64,000 nt of DNA from Dinoroseobacter sp034111085 (GCA_034111085.1 JAWUXZ010000017.1:1-64000); one strand, 5' to 3'. Positions 51,949 to 60,486 are shown, numbered from the stretch's first letter. Numbers and translations are program-made. The notes: a model not told the origin generated them from the letters alone.

Positions 51949-52125
51949 ATGCCTAACCTGTTAGCACCAGATATGTTCGCACAGATCATGTCGCTGCCCG
52001 ATACGTACCGCACTGATGTGCTTGAATTGCTTGGAAGCTCGACTGTGGACGAGCCTAAGCTAAAAGAAATCATTGAAGAAATTCTGTCAGGGATCGAAGA
52101 ACGCCAAAGGCGCGGTCAGCACTAG
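51949..52125 (+). CDS. Small protein divergent from luxR
   Basis: ATG 51949 has AAGG 7 bases upstream and gives 58 residues, starting MPNLLAPDMFAQIMSLP and ending in a charged helix (EIIEEILSGIEERQRRGQ). It resembles no family I recognise. It shares a 78-base gap with the luxR start and ends just before the rplQ terminator. Its AT content is like that of nearby intergenic sequence, so it may be non-coding; translation evidence would settle it. Confidence 0.4.
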   Translation: MPNLLAPDMFAQIMSLPDTYRTDVLELLGSSTVDEPKLKEIIEEILSGIEERQRRGQH

Positions 52126-52145
52126 GGCTGTTTGGCTCTTCACAA

Positions 52146-52178
52146 GAAAAAGGCCCCGTCCAAGTGGAGGGGCCTTCG
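52146..52178 (-). terminator. Terminator of the ribosomal operon after rplQ
   Basis: The stem AAGGCCCC (52150-52157)/GGGGCCTT (52169-52176) is followed on the minus strand by TTTTTCTTG. It lies about 30 bases after the rplQ stop at 52209. Confidence 0.9.
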
Positions 52179-52208
52179 CATTTTGGCTATTTCGGTGACT
52201 GACTTAGT

Positions 52209-52625
52209 CTATTCAGCAGCTTCTTCGGCTGCGACTCGGGCCTTGTCGCCCGCACCTTTTGCGTCAACGTCACGGTCAACAAATTCGATGATTGCCATGG
52301 GGGCCATGTCGCCGTAGCGGAAGCCCGCTTTCATGACGCGCACATATCCACCGGTACGCTCTTTGTAGCGTGGGCCGAGGATTTCAAACAGTTTCGCCAC
52401 ATAGGCGTCCTGCTTAAGTTGTGCACCTGCTTGACGGCGCGCGTGCAAATCGCCGCGCTTGCCGAGCGTGATCAGCTTTTCGATGATCGGGCGCAGTTCT
52501 TTGGCCTTGGGCAGAGTGGTCTTGATTTGCTCATGTTCGATGAGCGAGCCGGCCATGTTCGCAAAGAGCGCCTTACGGTGCTCGTGTGTGCGATTGAGGC
52601 GGCGGTATCCGCGGGCGTGACGCAT
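52209..52625 (-). CDS. rplQ: 50S ribosomal protein L17
   Basis: The 138-residue protein starts MRHARGYRRLNRTHEHRKAL and contains SLIEHEQIKTTLPKAKELRP. It ends with a short alanine/glutamate-rich tail. It is the last gene of the alpha-type operon, 129 bases after rpoA. Confidence 0.98.
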   Translation of the reverse strand: MRHARGYRRLNRTHEHRKALFANMAGSLIEHEQIKTTLPKAKELRPIIEKLITLGKRGDLHARRQAGAQLKQDAYVAKLFEILGPRYKERTGGYVRVMKAGFRYGDMAPMAIIEFVDRDVDAKGAGDKARVAAEEAAE

Positions 52626-52754
52626 TTGAAGTCTCCTTAGCGCTTATGCTTTGTACGGACCCCGATGCGTGTGGGGGTCTCTATTGGGGCAGGATTGCCC
52701 GGGTAGATGGCCGGGCAGGGATATCCCCGCCCAGACCGACTTAAAGTGATCGAA

Positions 52755-53771
52755 TTAGAACTGGTCTTCGAACTTCTTGGCCAGATCTTCGATATTCTCT
52801 GGTGGCCAATCCACAATATCCATCCCGAGATGCAAGCCCATGCCGGAAAGCACTTCTTTGATCTCGTTGAGGGACTTGCGACCGAAGTTCGGGGTGCGCA
52901 GCATCTCGGCTTCGGTTTTCTGGATCAGATCGCCGATATAAACGATGTTGTCGTTCTTCAGGCAGTTCGCCGAACGGACAGACAATTCCAGCTCGTCGAC
53001 CTTCTTCAGCAGAAGCGGGTTGAATTCCAACTCGTCTTCTTCCGAAGGACCACGTGCGGCTTCTGGCTCGTCGAAGTTCACGAAGACCTGCAACTGGTCC
53101 TGCAAGATGCGTGCGGCATAGGCCACGGCATCGTCAGGCGTTACAGAGCCGTCGGTTTCCAGCTTCAACGTCAGCTTGTCATAGTCGAGCACCTGACCTT
53201 CGCGGGTCTGCTGCACGTCATAGGACACCTTCTTGACCGGCGAGTAGATCGCATCAATCGGCATCAAGCCAATCGGTGCATCCTCGGGACGGTTTTTGTC
53301 GGAAGACACGTAGCCTTTGCCGGTGTTGACGTTCAATTCCATGAACAGATCAGCGCCATCGTCGAGGTGACAGATAACGTGATCACGGTTCAGAATCTCA
53401 ATGCCCGAGCTGTCGGAGATGTCACCAGCGGTGACAACGCGCGGACCCTTAGCGGAGATCGACAGGCGCTTAGGCCCTTCGACTTCCATACGGATCGCAA
53501 CCTGCTTGAGGTTCAGAACAATGTCAGTCACGTCTTCGCGCACGCCAGAGACGGACGAGAACTCGTGCAGGACGTTATCGATTTGCACGGATGTGATCGC
53601 AGCGCCTTGCAGCGAAGACATCAGAACCCGGCGCAATGCGTTGCCGAGTGTCAAACCAAAGCCACGCTCTAGCGGTTCGGCAATGACTGTCGCCTGACGC
53701 GACGGATCGTTGCCCGGCTTAACAACCAATTGTCCTGGTTTGATAAGCTCTTGCCAATTTTTATGGATCAT
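52755..53771 (-). CDS. rpoA: RNA polymerase subunit alpha
   Basis: The 338-residue protein has the N-terminal assembly domain (ERGFGLTLGNALRRVLMSSL) and the C-terminal DNA/UP-element binding domain (SVRSANCLKNDNIVYIGDL). Length and both domains are normal. It is part of the ribosomal protein operon between rpsK and rplQ. Confidence 0.99.
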   Translation of the reverse strand: MIHKNWQELIKPGQLVVKPGNDPSRQATVIAEPLERGFGLTLGNALRRVLMSSLQGAAITSVQIDNVLHEFSSVSGVREDVTDIVLNLKQVAIRMEVEGPKRLSISAKGPRVVTAGDISDSSGIEILNRDHVICHLDDGADLFMELNVNTGKGYVSSDKNRPEDAPIGLMPIDAIYSPVKKVSYDVQQTREGQVLDYDKLTLKLETDGSVTPDDAVAYAARILQDQLQVFVNFDEPEAARGPSEEDELEFNPLLLKKVDELELSVRSANCLKNDNIVYIGDLIQKTEAEMLRTPNFGRKSLNEIKEVLSGMGLHLGMDIVDWPPENIEDLAKKFEDQF

Positions 53772-53885
53772 GCTGTCGCCTCCATTCTAGTTTTCGGCTT
53801 GGACCCGATGCCAAAAACGCCCGAGGTAAAAATAACGAAACGAGGCCGCGCAAGCAGGCACGACCCCGTGAGTGTTTTAAGTGCC

Positions 53886-54275
53886 TTAAACGCGGCGGCG
53901 CTTTGGCGGACGGCAACCGTTATGGGCCATCGGTGTGACGTCACGGATCGATGTGATCGTGAAGCCCACGGCGGCAAGCGCGCGCAGAGCAGATTCACGA
54001 CCCGACCCGGGGCCTTGCACTTCAACCTCAAGCGTTTTCACGCCGTGATCCTGTGCCTTCTTGCCTGCGTCTTCCGCAGCCAGCTGAGCGGCATAGGGGG
54101 TTGATTTCCGCGAGCCCTTAAAGCCCATCGTGCCGGCCGAGGACCACGCAATTGCGTTGCCTTGAACGTCGGAAATAAGGATTTTGGTGTTGTTGAAAGT
54201 CGAATTTACGTGGGCTACGCCCGCCGCAATATTCTTGCTGACCTTCTTCTTCATGCGCATTTTATCGCGTGCCAT
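53886..54275 (-). CDS. rpsK: 30S ribosomal protein S11
   Basis: The 129-residue protein has GVAHVNSTFNNTKILISD and ends DVTPMAHNGCRPPKRRRV, full S11 signatures. It is 12 bases after rpsM. Confidence 0.98.
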   Translation of the reverse strand: MARDKMRMKKKVSKNIAAGVAHVNSTFNNTKILISDVQGNAIAWSSAGTMGFKGSRKSTPYAAQLAAEDAGKKAQDHGVKTLEVEVQGPGSGRESALRALAAVGFTITSIRDVTPMAHNGCRPPKRRRV

Positions 54276-54287
54276 TGATCAGCCTCC

Positions 54288-54656
54288 CTATTTCTTCTTG
54301 CCAGCGATTGCCTTCGCGGGACCCTTACGGGTGCGGGCATTCGTGTGGGTACGCTGGCCGCGGACGGGCAGGTTACGACGGTGACGCAGACCACGGTAGC
54401 AACCGAGATCCATGAGACGCTTGATGTTCATCTGCGTATCACGGCGCAGGTCGCCTTCAACGGTGAACGTCGCATCGATGTGCTCGCGGATGGAGAGGAC
54501 CTCTGCATCGCTCAGCTCATTAACGCGGCGGGTTTCGTCGATCTTGACGGCTTCACAAATGGCTTTCGCCGAAGCCGGGCCGATCCCGGTAATATAGGTA
54601 AGGGCGATTGGAACACGCTTCCCCGTAGGGATGTTCACGCCAGCAATACGTGCCAA
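54288..54656 (-). CDS. rpsM: 30S ribosomal protein S13 (TTG start)
   Basis: The 122-residue protein begins at TTG 54656 (MARIAGVNIPTGKRVPIALT) preceded by AAGGAAG; the ATG further upstream would add 17 residues that do not belong to S13. The C-terminal RNLPVRGQRTHTNARTRKGPA segment is typical. A TTG start may lower its translation rate. Confidence 0.95.
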   Translation of the reverse strand: MARIAGVNIPTGKRVPIALTYITGIGPASAKAICEAVKIDETRRVNELSDAEVLSIREHIDATFTVEGDLRRDTQMNIKRLMDLGCYRGLRHRRNLPVRGQRTHTNARTRKGPAKAIAGKKK

Positions 54657-54844
54657 ATTTTGTCTTCCTTCAGATTGCGGGTCCGTAGCACCAGACCCTT
54701 TTTTCACAACTGAGGCCCGAGGACTTACGCCACCGGGCCTGATTAGAGGCCTCGCGGAAACAAGGAAGGCTTAACGCCAAAACCGAGTCGCCGAATATCG
54801 AGATGACGTGCAATACGGGGGAACCGCTATGCGGTCAACCCCGG

Positions 54845-55492
54845 CTAGAGGCTGTCAAGTGTTTTTTGGATTTCAGCTGCCACAGCGTCAATCTCACCAA
54901 GTCCGTTTACGCCCGTTAACATGCCCTTGGCATAGTAATACCCAAGCAGCGGGGACGTCTTTTTGTAGTATTCCATCAACCGCTGCTTCAGGCTTTCTGC
55001 ATTGTCATCGGCGCGTCGCGTGAACTCTTGTTTTCCGCAATTGCCGCAGGTTCCGTCCGCCGGGATCGGCTTGGTCAGGTCGTTATAGACCTCGCCGCAG
55101 CTCGCGCATGTGGATCGTGCTGTAACCCGTGCAACAAGTGCGTCGTCATCCACCCGCATCTCAATCACAGCCACCAGAGGCTTGCCCGCCTCGTCCAGCA
55201 ACGCCTCAAGTGCGTCGGCTTGGGCCAGTGTCCGAGGAAAGCCGTCGAAGATGAACCCGCCGCCTGTATCACCGGCCAGCTTCTCTTCGATCAGCCCGAT
55301 GACAATCTCGTCGGTGACCAGCTCGCCGCGCGCCATAACATCGGCCACGCGGTTGCCCATCTCGGTCCCGCTGGACTTGGCATCGCGCAGCATGTCGCCC
55401 GTGGACAACTGCACCATGCCGCGCGCCTCGATCAGCTTACGCGCTTGGGTGCCTTTACCCGCGCCTGGCGGGCCAAGCAGAACAATATTCAT
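54845..55492 (-). CDS. adk: Adenylate kinase
   Basis: The 215-residue enzyme has P-loop GPPGAGKGTQ (residues 7-16) and a lid domain with four cysteines (CASC ... CGNC) that can bind zinc, a form common in alphaproteobacteria. It overlaps secY by 4 bases. It interconverts AMP, ADP and ATP. Confidence 0.98.
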   Translation of the reverse strand: MNIVLLGPPGAGKGTQARKLIEARGMVQLSTGDMLRDAKSSGTEMGNRVADVMARGELVTDEIVIGLIEEKLAGDTGGGFIFDGFPRTLAQADALEALLDEAGKPLVAVIEMRVDDDALVARVTARSTCASCGEVYNDLTKPIPADGTCGNCGKQEFTRRADDNAESLKQRLMEYYKKTSPLLGYYYAKGMLTGVNGLGEIDAVAAEIQKTLDSL

Positions 55493-56853
55493 CGACGCGA
55501 CGGCGCGCGACGAGGACGCTTCTTGCCACCTTTACCGCGCAGCTGAGATTTTTCGATCAGGCCTTCATATTGATGCGCAAGCAGATGGCTTTGGATTTGC
55601 TGCACGGTGTCCATGCCGACGCTGACGATAATCAGGATCGAGGTGCCGCCAAAGTAAGCCGTAATCGCAAGCTCTGTTCGAACCATTTCTGGGATCAAGC
55701 ACACCAGCGCCAGATAACCAGAGCCGAGCACCAGAATACGCGCAGTGACATAATCGAGATACTCAACCGTCTTGGCACCCGGACGGATGCCCGGAATGAA
55801 CCCATTCTGGTTCTTGAGGTTCTCGGCAACATCCTCAGTCTTAAACGCGACGTTGGCGGTGTAGAAATAGGTGAAGAACACGATCATCGCGGCGAAGAAC
55901 AGCAGATACAGCGGCTGTCCGGGGCCAAAATAGGCAAGGATCGTGGACATCACAGGACCGGTTGAGCCGCCCGAGAAGGTGCTGATCGTTGTTGGCAGCA
56001 ACAACAGCGACGACGCGAAGATCGCCGGGATCACGCCCGCAGGGTTAACCTTGATCGGCAAGTGGCTGGAGCCACCGTCATAGACCTTCATGCCGACCTG
56101 TCTGCGCGGATACTGTATGTGTATCTTGCGTAGAGATCGCTCCATGAACACGACGAAGGTCAGCGTCACAAGTAGCATCAATATAACGCCGAGGATTGCT
56201 GGGGTCGACAGAGCGCCTGTGCGGCCACTCTCAAAGAACTGCGCAAGAGCTGCGGGCAGCTCGGCGACGATGCCGACGAAGATGATCAGCGAGATACCGT
56301 TACCGATGCCGCGTTGGGTGATCTGCTCGCCCAGCCACATCAGGAACATGGTGCCGCCCACAAGGGTGATCACGCAAGCTGCGCGGAAGAACCAACCGGG
56401 GTCGGTGACCAGATCGCCTGCCTCTAGTGACACGGCAAGTCCATAGGCTTGGAAGGTCGCCAAGAACACCGTGCCGTAGCGCGTGTATTGGTTAATCTTC
56501 TTGCGGCCCTGCTCGCCCTCTTTTTTCAACTGCTCAAGCTGCGGGACCATGGAGGTCATCAGCTGCACGATGATCGAGGCCGAAATGTAGGGCATGATCC
56601 CCAGCGCGAAGATGCCCATACGGCTGATCGCGCCGCCGGTGAACATATTCAGAACGCCGCCTAGGCCCGATTGCGCTTGCTCCATAAAGTCACGGAGCGC
56701 GCCGCCGTCGATGCCGGGCACCGGAATGTAGGTGCCGAGGCGATAGACGATCAGAAGACCGAGGGTGAAAAGGATGCGCTGTCTGAGTTCGGTCGCCTTA
56801 CCAAAGGCGGACCAGCTCATATTCGCTGCCATTTGTTCTGCTGCGGATGCCAT
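55489..56853 (-). CDS. secY: Preprotein translocase subunit SecY
   Basis: The 454-residue protein has ten membrane helices. The plug region and TM2 follow YRLGTYIPVPGIDG, and the cytosolic loop RKIHIQYPRRQVG (TM6-7) binds the ribosome and SecA. The C-terminus is basic (GKGGKKRPRRAPSRR). It lies between rplO and adk in the usual order. Confidence 0.98.
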   Translation of the reverse strand: MASAAEQMAANMSWSAFGKATELRQRILFTLGLLIVYRLGTYIPVPGIDGGALRDFMEQAQSGLGGVLNMFTGGAISRMGIFALGIMPYISASIIVQLMTSMVPQLEQLKKEGEQGRKKINQYTRYGTVFLATFQAYGLAVSLEAGDLVTDPGWFFRAACVITLVGGTMFLMWLGEQITQRGIGNGISLIIFVGIVAELPAALAQFFESGRTGALSTPAILGVILMLLVTLTFVVFMERSLRKIHIQYPRRQVGMKVYDGGSSHLPIKVNPAGVIPAIFASSLLLLPTTISTFSGGSTGPVMSTILAYFGPGQPLYLLFFAAMIVFFTYFYTANVAFKTEDVAENLKNQNGFIPGIRPGAKTVEYLDYVTARILVLGSGYLALVCLIPEMVRTELAITAYFGGTSILIIVSVGMDTVQQIQSHLLAHQYEGLIEKSQLRGKGGKKRPRRAPSRR

Positions 56854-56967
56854 GCGATTCGGAGTCCCGTTGCTTTATGTCATGCAAGCGCCGCCAAACC
56901 GTTTCCGGTCGGCGGCGCCAGAAAATCTGATGTAGATGTAGGGGGCTTAGGCGTCCCCCACAAGCGT

Positions 56968-57450
56968 TCAGGCGTCCGCTGTCTCTTTGACAGCAGGTTT
57001 TGTGATCGAGAGTGATCCACCAGCCGCCTCGACAGTCGTAACGGCTTGGGCACTTGCACCGGTCACAGTGATCGTAACTTTCGAAGTCAGCACACCTTTT
57101 GCGAGGACGCGCACGCCATCGAGCTTACGGCGCACGAGGCCGGACGCGATGAGGCTATCTTCGGTGATGTCTGTGCCATCAAGCTTCTTGAGGTCGATGA
57201 ATTTCTGGATAAGACCAAGGTTCACGACCGCAAACGACTTCCGGTTCGGCTTGTTGAAGCCGCGCTTTGGAAGGCGCTGGTAGAGTGGCATCTGGCCGCC
57301 CTCGTAGCCCTTGATCGCAACACCCGAGCGAGATTTCTGACCCTTGATACCACGGCCACCCATCTTACCGGTGCCGGAGCCTGGGCCACGACCCACGCGC
57401 TTGCGGGATTTCGTGGCACCTGGATTGTCGTGCAGTTGATTCAGTTTCAT
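56968..57450 (-). CDS. rplO: 50S ribosomal protein L15
   Basis: The start at 57450 has AGGAGAAG upstream and gives 160 residues. MKLNQLHDNPGATKSRKRVG is the L15 opening. In most bacteria rplO follows rpmD directly; here 1.26 kb separates them, and a promoter-like sequence lies 96 bases before the ATG. Confidence 0.97.
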   Translation of the reverse strand: MKLNQLHDNPGATKSRKRVGRGPGSGTGKMGGRGIKGQKSRSGVAIKGYEGGQMPLYQRLPKRGFNKPNRKSFAVVNLGLIQKFIDLKKLDGTDITEDSLIASGLVRRKLDGVRVLAKGVLTSKVTITVTGASAQAVTTVEAAGGSLSITKPAVKETADA

Positions 57451-57545
57451 GTCGCTTCTCCTCTGCCGGATGCGACCCCCAGCGACGGGAGTGGCCGACC
57501 ACGGCGTTTGCATAAATCGTCATGTGGGGTTGAGACCACCGGAGG

Positions 57546-57574
57546 CGTATAGGGGGAGTCGGTGGGTGAGGCAA
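57546..57574 (-). promoter_or_regulatory. Promoter-like sequence before rplO
   Basis: On the minus strand TTGCCT (57574-57569), a 17-base C-rich spacer and TATACG (57551-57546) precede rplO. The same design recurs upstream of rpmC (63065-63093). It lets rplO-secY-adk-rpsM-rpsK-rpoA-rplQ be transcribed independently of the genes inserted upstream. Confidence 0.6.
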
Positions 57575-57580
57575 GAGGAG

Positions 57581-58153
57581 TCAGAACTCCACTAACTCGC
57601 AAAAATCCGAAAGCGCACCAATCTCAAAAAAGATCGGTTCAGGGCCGATGGAGCGTTCCTTCGGACGGACAACGATTCGGTGTTCTTTCTGATAGCTATA
57701 TCCAAAGTGCTTCAAGAATTCGGGCGTGTGCAAGAAGTGTTTCGGCGGGAGCCTATAAGGGTCATAGTAGTAAACTTGACCTGCACGCAGGAAGCACTCG
57801 CCAAATTGTCTTTCAAAGGCACGGCGAAACTGCTCAACGAACCTGCCTTTATCTTTGATGACCAGCGCTCCAGTCGCTTCAAAGTCGGTGGGCATCCGCC
57901 GGTCAACCTCCAAGCAAGTGCTGAAGAGATAGTAGTCATTTCCGACGACAGAGAGGCTTAGAGCACCATTCTCAATTGGCAACGATTTCCCCCTATAGTC
58001 AACTTCCGTTCGACCACTGAGCGCTTCCTTGTACGCAGGAATTCGAAATACTCGTTCAAGTTCCAAGTCCTTCATGGACTTCATGGACTTCAAAAGGCTT
58101 CCTCTTTCATAAAATGACGCCGGCGAAATCCTTATTTGCCCAAGACGCATCAT
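57581..58153 (-). CDS. Uncharacterised protein, second gene of an AT-rich insert in the ribosomal operon
   Basis: The 190-residue protein has no signal peptide or membrane helix. Its C-terminal half holds the pattern YYYDPYR ... YSYQKEHRIVVRP ... FFEIGALSDFCELVEF. I have the impression of similar unassigned bacterial proteins but cannot name a family. The gene starts 3 bases after the stop of the gene before it and lacks a clear Shine-Dalgarno, so coupling is likely. A 9-base repeat (CTTCATGGA, 58070-58092) in its 5' part encodes KSMKSMK. A sampled 60-base line at 57661 has 25 G+C, well below the neighbours. It is probably horizontally acquired. Confidence 0.7.
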   Translation of the reverse strand: MMRLGQIRISPASFYERGSLLKSMKSMKDLELERVFRIPAYKEALSGRTEVDYRGKSLPIENGALSLSVVGNDYYLFSTCLEVDRRMPTDFEATGALVIKDKGRFVEQFRRAFERQFGECFLRAGQVYYYDPYRLPPKHFLHTPEFLKHFGYSYQKEHRIVVRPKERSIGPEPIFFEIGALSDFCELVEF

Positions 58154-58156
58154 AGG

Positions 58157-58639
58157 TTACAAGAACTCGACGCGAGAGAACTTCACTATGGTATTTGAAC
58201 TTCGGCGGTTCATCCCCGCCAATGCAGCTACCCCCCGTGGCTCTCCATTCTCAAAATACCGAAGTACATTTTGCCGTCCTTCTTCTACCAACTCACCCGG
58301 CAAACCACCGCGTGAGTTCCAAGCTTCGACAACATGCGTCCAACTTTCCCAGAGGAACTCATTTTCAGGCCTAGAGATGTCGTCAGGTGAAATCTTTCCA
58401 TCTTCGTTAAGACCACAGAGGCAATAGAACAAATCGAGGTGCCTCAGACGAAGCTCATCATAACTTTCCAGTAGTAGGTAAGGTGACAGGTAGTAATTCA
58501 GCCGCCATGAATCATGTCTGGGGATTCCGCCCTTTGTTCGAAGATCGTCTTTTAGTTCTTGGGTACGATGCGCATACCAGTCGAGTATCTGTGCAGGATC
58601 CATTTGCTGTATCTCATGAATTGAATTGTTGGCAGTCAA
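58157..58639 (-). CDS. Uncharacterised protein, first gene of the AT-rich insert
   Basis: The frame begins with TTG 58639; the ATG at 58603 (MDPAQILDWYAHR) is an alternative giving 148 residues. The predicted protein is helical and soluble, with no recognised domain; WRLNYYLSPYLLLESYDELR is notable for aromatics. A sampled 60-base line at 58381 has 26 G+C. It lies directly after the terminator of rpmD. Together with the next gene it forms a two-gene unit of unknown function, which could be a toxin-antitoxin or defence-type cargo; that is speculation. Confidence 0.68.
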   Translation of the reverse strand: MTANNSIHEIQQMDPAQILDWYAHRTQELKDDLRTKGGIPRHDSWRLNYYLSPYLLLESYDELRLRHLDLFYCLCGLNEDGKISPDDISRPENEFLWESWTHVVEAWNSRGGLPGELVEEGRQNVLRYFENGEPRGVAALAGMNRRSSNTIVKFSRVEFL

Positions 58640-58646
58640 ACCAAAC

Positions 58647-58680
58647 CAAAAAAAACGCCCCCACCTTTCGGCAGGGGCGC
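58647..58680 (-). terminator. Strong intrinsic terminator after rpmD
   Basis: On the minus strand the hairpin CGCCCC/GGGGCG (outer arms 58679-58674 and 58661-58656) with a GAAA-type loop is followed by eight T. It lies 30 bases after the rpmD stop and should end most transcripts from the upstream ribosomal genes before the inserted pair. Confidence 0.9.
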
Positions 58681-58709
58681 TCTAATTCTAGATCACTCGG
58701 AAACAGGTG

Positions 58710-58898
58710 TTAGCCCTTTTCCTCAACGATCTCCACCATGTGAGAGATCTTGCGGATCATGCCGCGGACGCTGGGGGTATCTTCCAGCTCACGCGTTTTG
58801 TGCATCTTGTTCAGACCCAGACCGATCAGCGTCGCGCGCTGGTCTTGTGGGCGGCGGATGGGCGAGCCCACCTGCTTGATAACAATCGTTTTTGCCAT
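58710..58898 (-). CDS. rpmD: 50S ribosomal protein L30
   Basis: The 62-residue protein begins MAKTIVIKQVGSPIRRPQDQ, the L30 signature, and ends near HMVEIVEEKG. It is 5 bases after rpsE. In this genome it is the last gene before a terminator, instead of leading on to rplO. Confidence 0.98.
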   Translation of the reverse strand: MAKTIVIKQVGSPIRRPQDQRATLIGLGLNKMHKTRELEDTPSVRGMIRKISHMVEIVEEKG

Positions 58899-58903
58899 GA
58901 AAC

Positions 58904-59473
58904 TCAGGCCTCCTCAGTCGCAGCTTCAGCCGCCGGTGCGCCATCCTTCTTGAGGATATCGGCGACCTTCTTGCCACGACGTTGTGCGATCATGCGTGGC
59001 GAGCTTTCTTTCGACAGCCCGTTCAGCGTGGCGCGGATCATGTTGTAAGGGTTCTGCGAACCGATGGACTTCGCAACAACGTCCTGGATGCCAAGCATCT
59101 CGAACACAGCACGCATCGGGCCACCTGCGATGATACCAGTACCTTGTGGGGCAGACCGCATCACAACACGGCCAGCGCCATGACGGCCTTCCATGTCGTG
59201 GTGAACGGTGCGTCCCTCTTTCAAAGGCACACGGATCATCTGACGCTTGGCCTGCTCGGTGGCTTTGCGAATGGCCTCGGGGACCTCTTTCGCTTTACCT
59301 TTTCCGAAACCGACACGACCGCGCTGATCGCCAACAACGACGAGGGCTGCAAAGCCAAAGCGCTTACCACCCTTGACGGTCTTGGATACGCGGTTGATCG
59401 CGACCAAGCGGTCAGCGAATTCTGGGGTTTCATCTTCGCGGCGATTGCCACGTCGATTGTCACGTTCTGCCAT
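58904..59473 (-). CDS. rpsE: 30S ribosomal protein S5
   Basis: The 189-residue protein has the S5 RNA-binding motif (VAINRVSKTVKGGKRFGFAA) and the S5 C-terminal domain (GTGIIAGGPMRAVFEMLG). The short alanine-rich tail is common in alphaproteobacteria. Confidence 0.98.
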   Translation of the reverse strand: MAERDNRRGNRREDETPEFADRLVAINRVSKTVKGGKRFGFAALVVVGDQRGRVGFGKGKAKEVPEAIRKATEQAKRQMIRVPLKEGRTVHHDMEGRHGAGRVVMRSAPQGTGIIAGGPMRAVFEMLGIQDVVAKSIGSQNPYNMIRATLNGLSKESSPRMIAQRRGKKVADILKKDGAPAAEAATEEA

Positions 59474-59534
59474 ATTAGGCCTCCTGCGTTAGCATTTTAT
59501 CAATCCTAGTGGCGACACACGCCCCGGATCATCG

Positions 59535-59559
59535 AGGGCGCACCAACACGGCGCGCCCT
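59535..59559. repeat. Hairpin between rplR and rpsE
   Basis: A 10-base stem (AGGGCGCACC/GGCGCGCCCT, one wobble) with loop AACAC lies in the 94-base gap between rplR and rpsE. It has no T run on the minus strand, so it is more likely a processing or regulatory structure than a terminator. Confidence 0.5.
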
Positions 59560-59567
59560 GCAAGTTT

Positions 59568-59927
59568 TTAGAACTTCAAACCACTTTCACGCGCAGCTTC
59601 GGCCAGAGCCTTAACCTTACCATGAAAGAGGAAGCCACCACGGTCGAAGAACACTTCTTCCACGCCAGCCTTTTTCGCGCGCTCGGCAATTGCCGCACCC
59701 ACTTTGGCTGATGCTTCGACATTGTTCTGACCGACTACGCCCAGATCCTTCTCCAGCGTCGAGGCGGCCGCGAGGGTAATACCCTGCACGTCGTCGATCA
59801 CCTGAACGGAGATGTTCTTGCCCGAGCGATGCACACTAAGGCGTGGACGACCGGAGGCCATCTTCTTGATTTTGTTCCGAACGCGCAGGCGGCGCTTCAA
59901 GAACAGGTCTCGTTTGCTATTTGCCAT
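59568..59927 (-). CDS. rplR: 50S ribosomal protein L18
   Basis: The 119-residue protein has RKIKKMASGRPRLSVHRSGK-type residues (RPRLSVHRSGKNISVQVID) and the ending FDRGGFLFHGKVKALAEAAR typical of L18, which binds 5S rRNA. Confidence 0.98.
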   Translation of the reverse strand: MANSKRDLFLKRRLRVRNKIKKMASGRPRLSVHRSGKNISVQVIDDVQGITLAAASTLEKDLGVVGQNNVEASAKVGAAIAERAKKAGVEEVFFDRGGFLFHGKVKALAEAARESGLKF

Positions 59928-59938
59928 TATTCGCGTCC

Positions 59939-60472
59939 TTACTTCTTCTTGCCTTCCTTACGGAAGATAAACTCGCCCTTATAGCGAATGCCTTTGCCCT
60001 TATAGGGCTCGGGCTTACGCCATTCGCGGATATTGGCCGCGACTTGACCAACGAGTTGCTCATCCGTCCCCTCAATCACAATCTCTGTGACTTTAGGGCA
60101 GGTAACGGTGACACCATCTGGAACCGCGAAGTTAACTTCGTGGCTGAGACCGAGGCTCAGTTTCAGGTTTGTGCCCTGAATCTGCGCCCGGTAACCAACA
60201 CCCTGGATCTCAAGTTCTTTCTTGAATCCTAGGCTTGCGCCGTGAACCAAGTTTGCGACCATTGTGCGGCTCATGCCCCACTGCTGGCGTGCGCGCTTGG
60301 ATGACCCACGAGGGGACACGGTCACAGAGGTGTCGTTTATAACGATGGTGACATCGTCGGTTGCGGTAAAGCTACGGGTCGCTTTCGGACCCTTCACTTC
60401 GATGGTCTGGCCGGACAGCGAGGCTGTTACACCGCTGGGCAGCTCAACCGGTTTTTTCCCAATACGAGACAT
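59939..60472 (-). CDS. rplF: 50S ribosomal protein L6
   Basis: The 177-residue protein starts MSRIGKKPVELPSGVTASLS and ends KPEPYKGKGIRYKGEFIFRK, with the two L6 domains between. Confidence 0.98.
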   Translation of the reverse strand: MSRIGKKPVELPSGVTASLSGQTIEVKGPKATRSFTATDDVTIVINDTSVTVSPRGSSKRARQQWGMSRTMVANLVHGASLGFKKELEIQGVGYRAQIQGTNLKLSLGLSHEVNFAVPDGVTVTCPKVTEIVIEGTDEQLVGQVAANIREWRKPEPYKGKGIRYKGEFIFRKEGKKK

Positions 60473-60486
60473 TCAATCAGCCTCCC

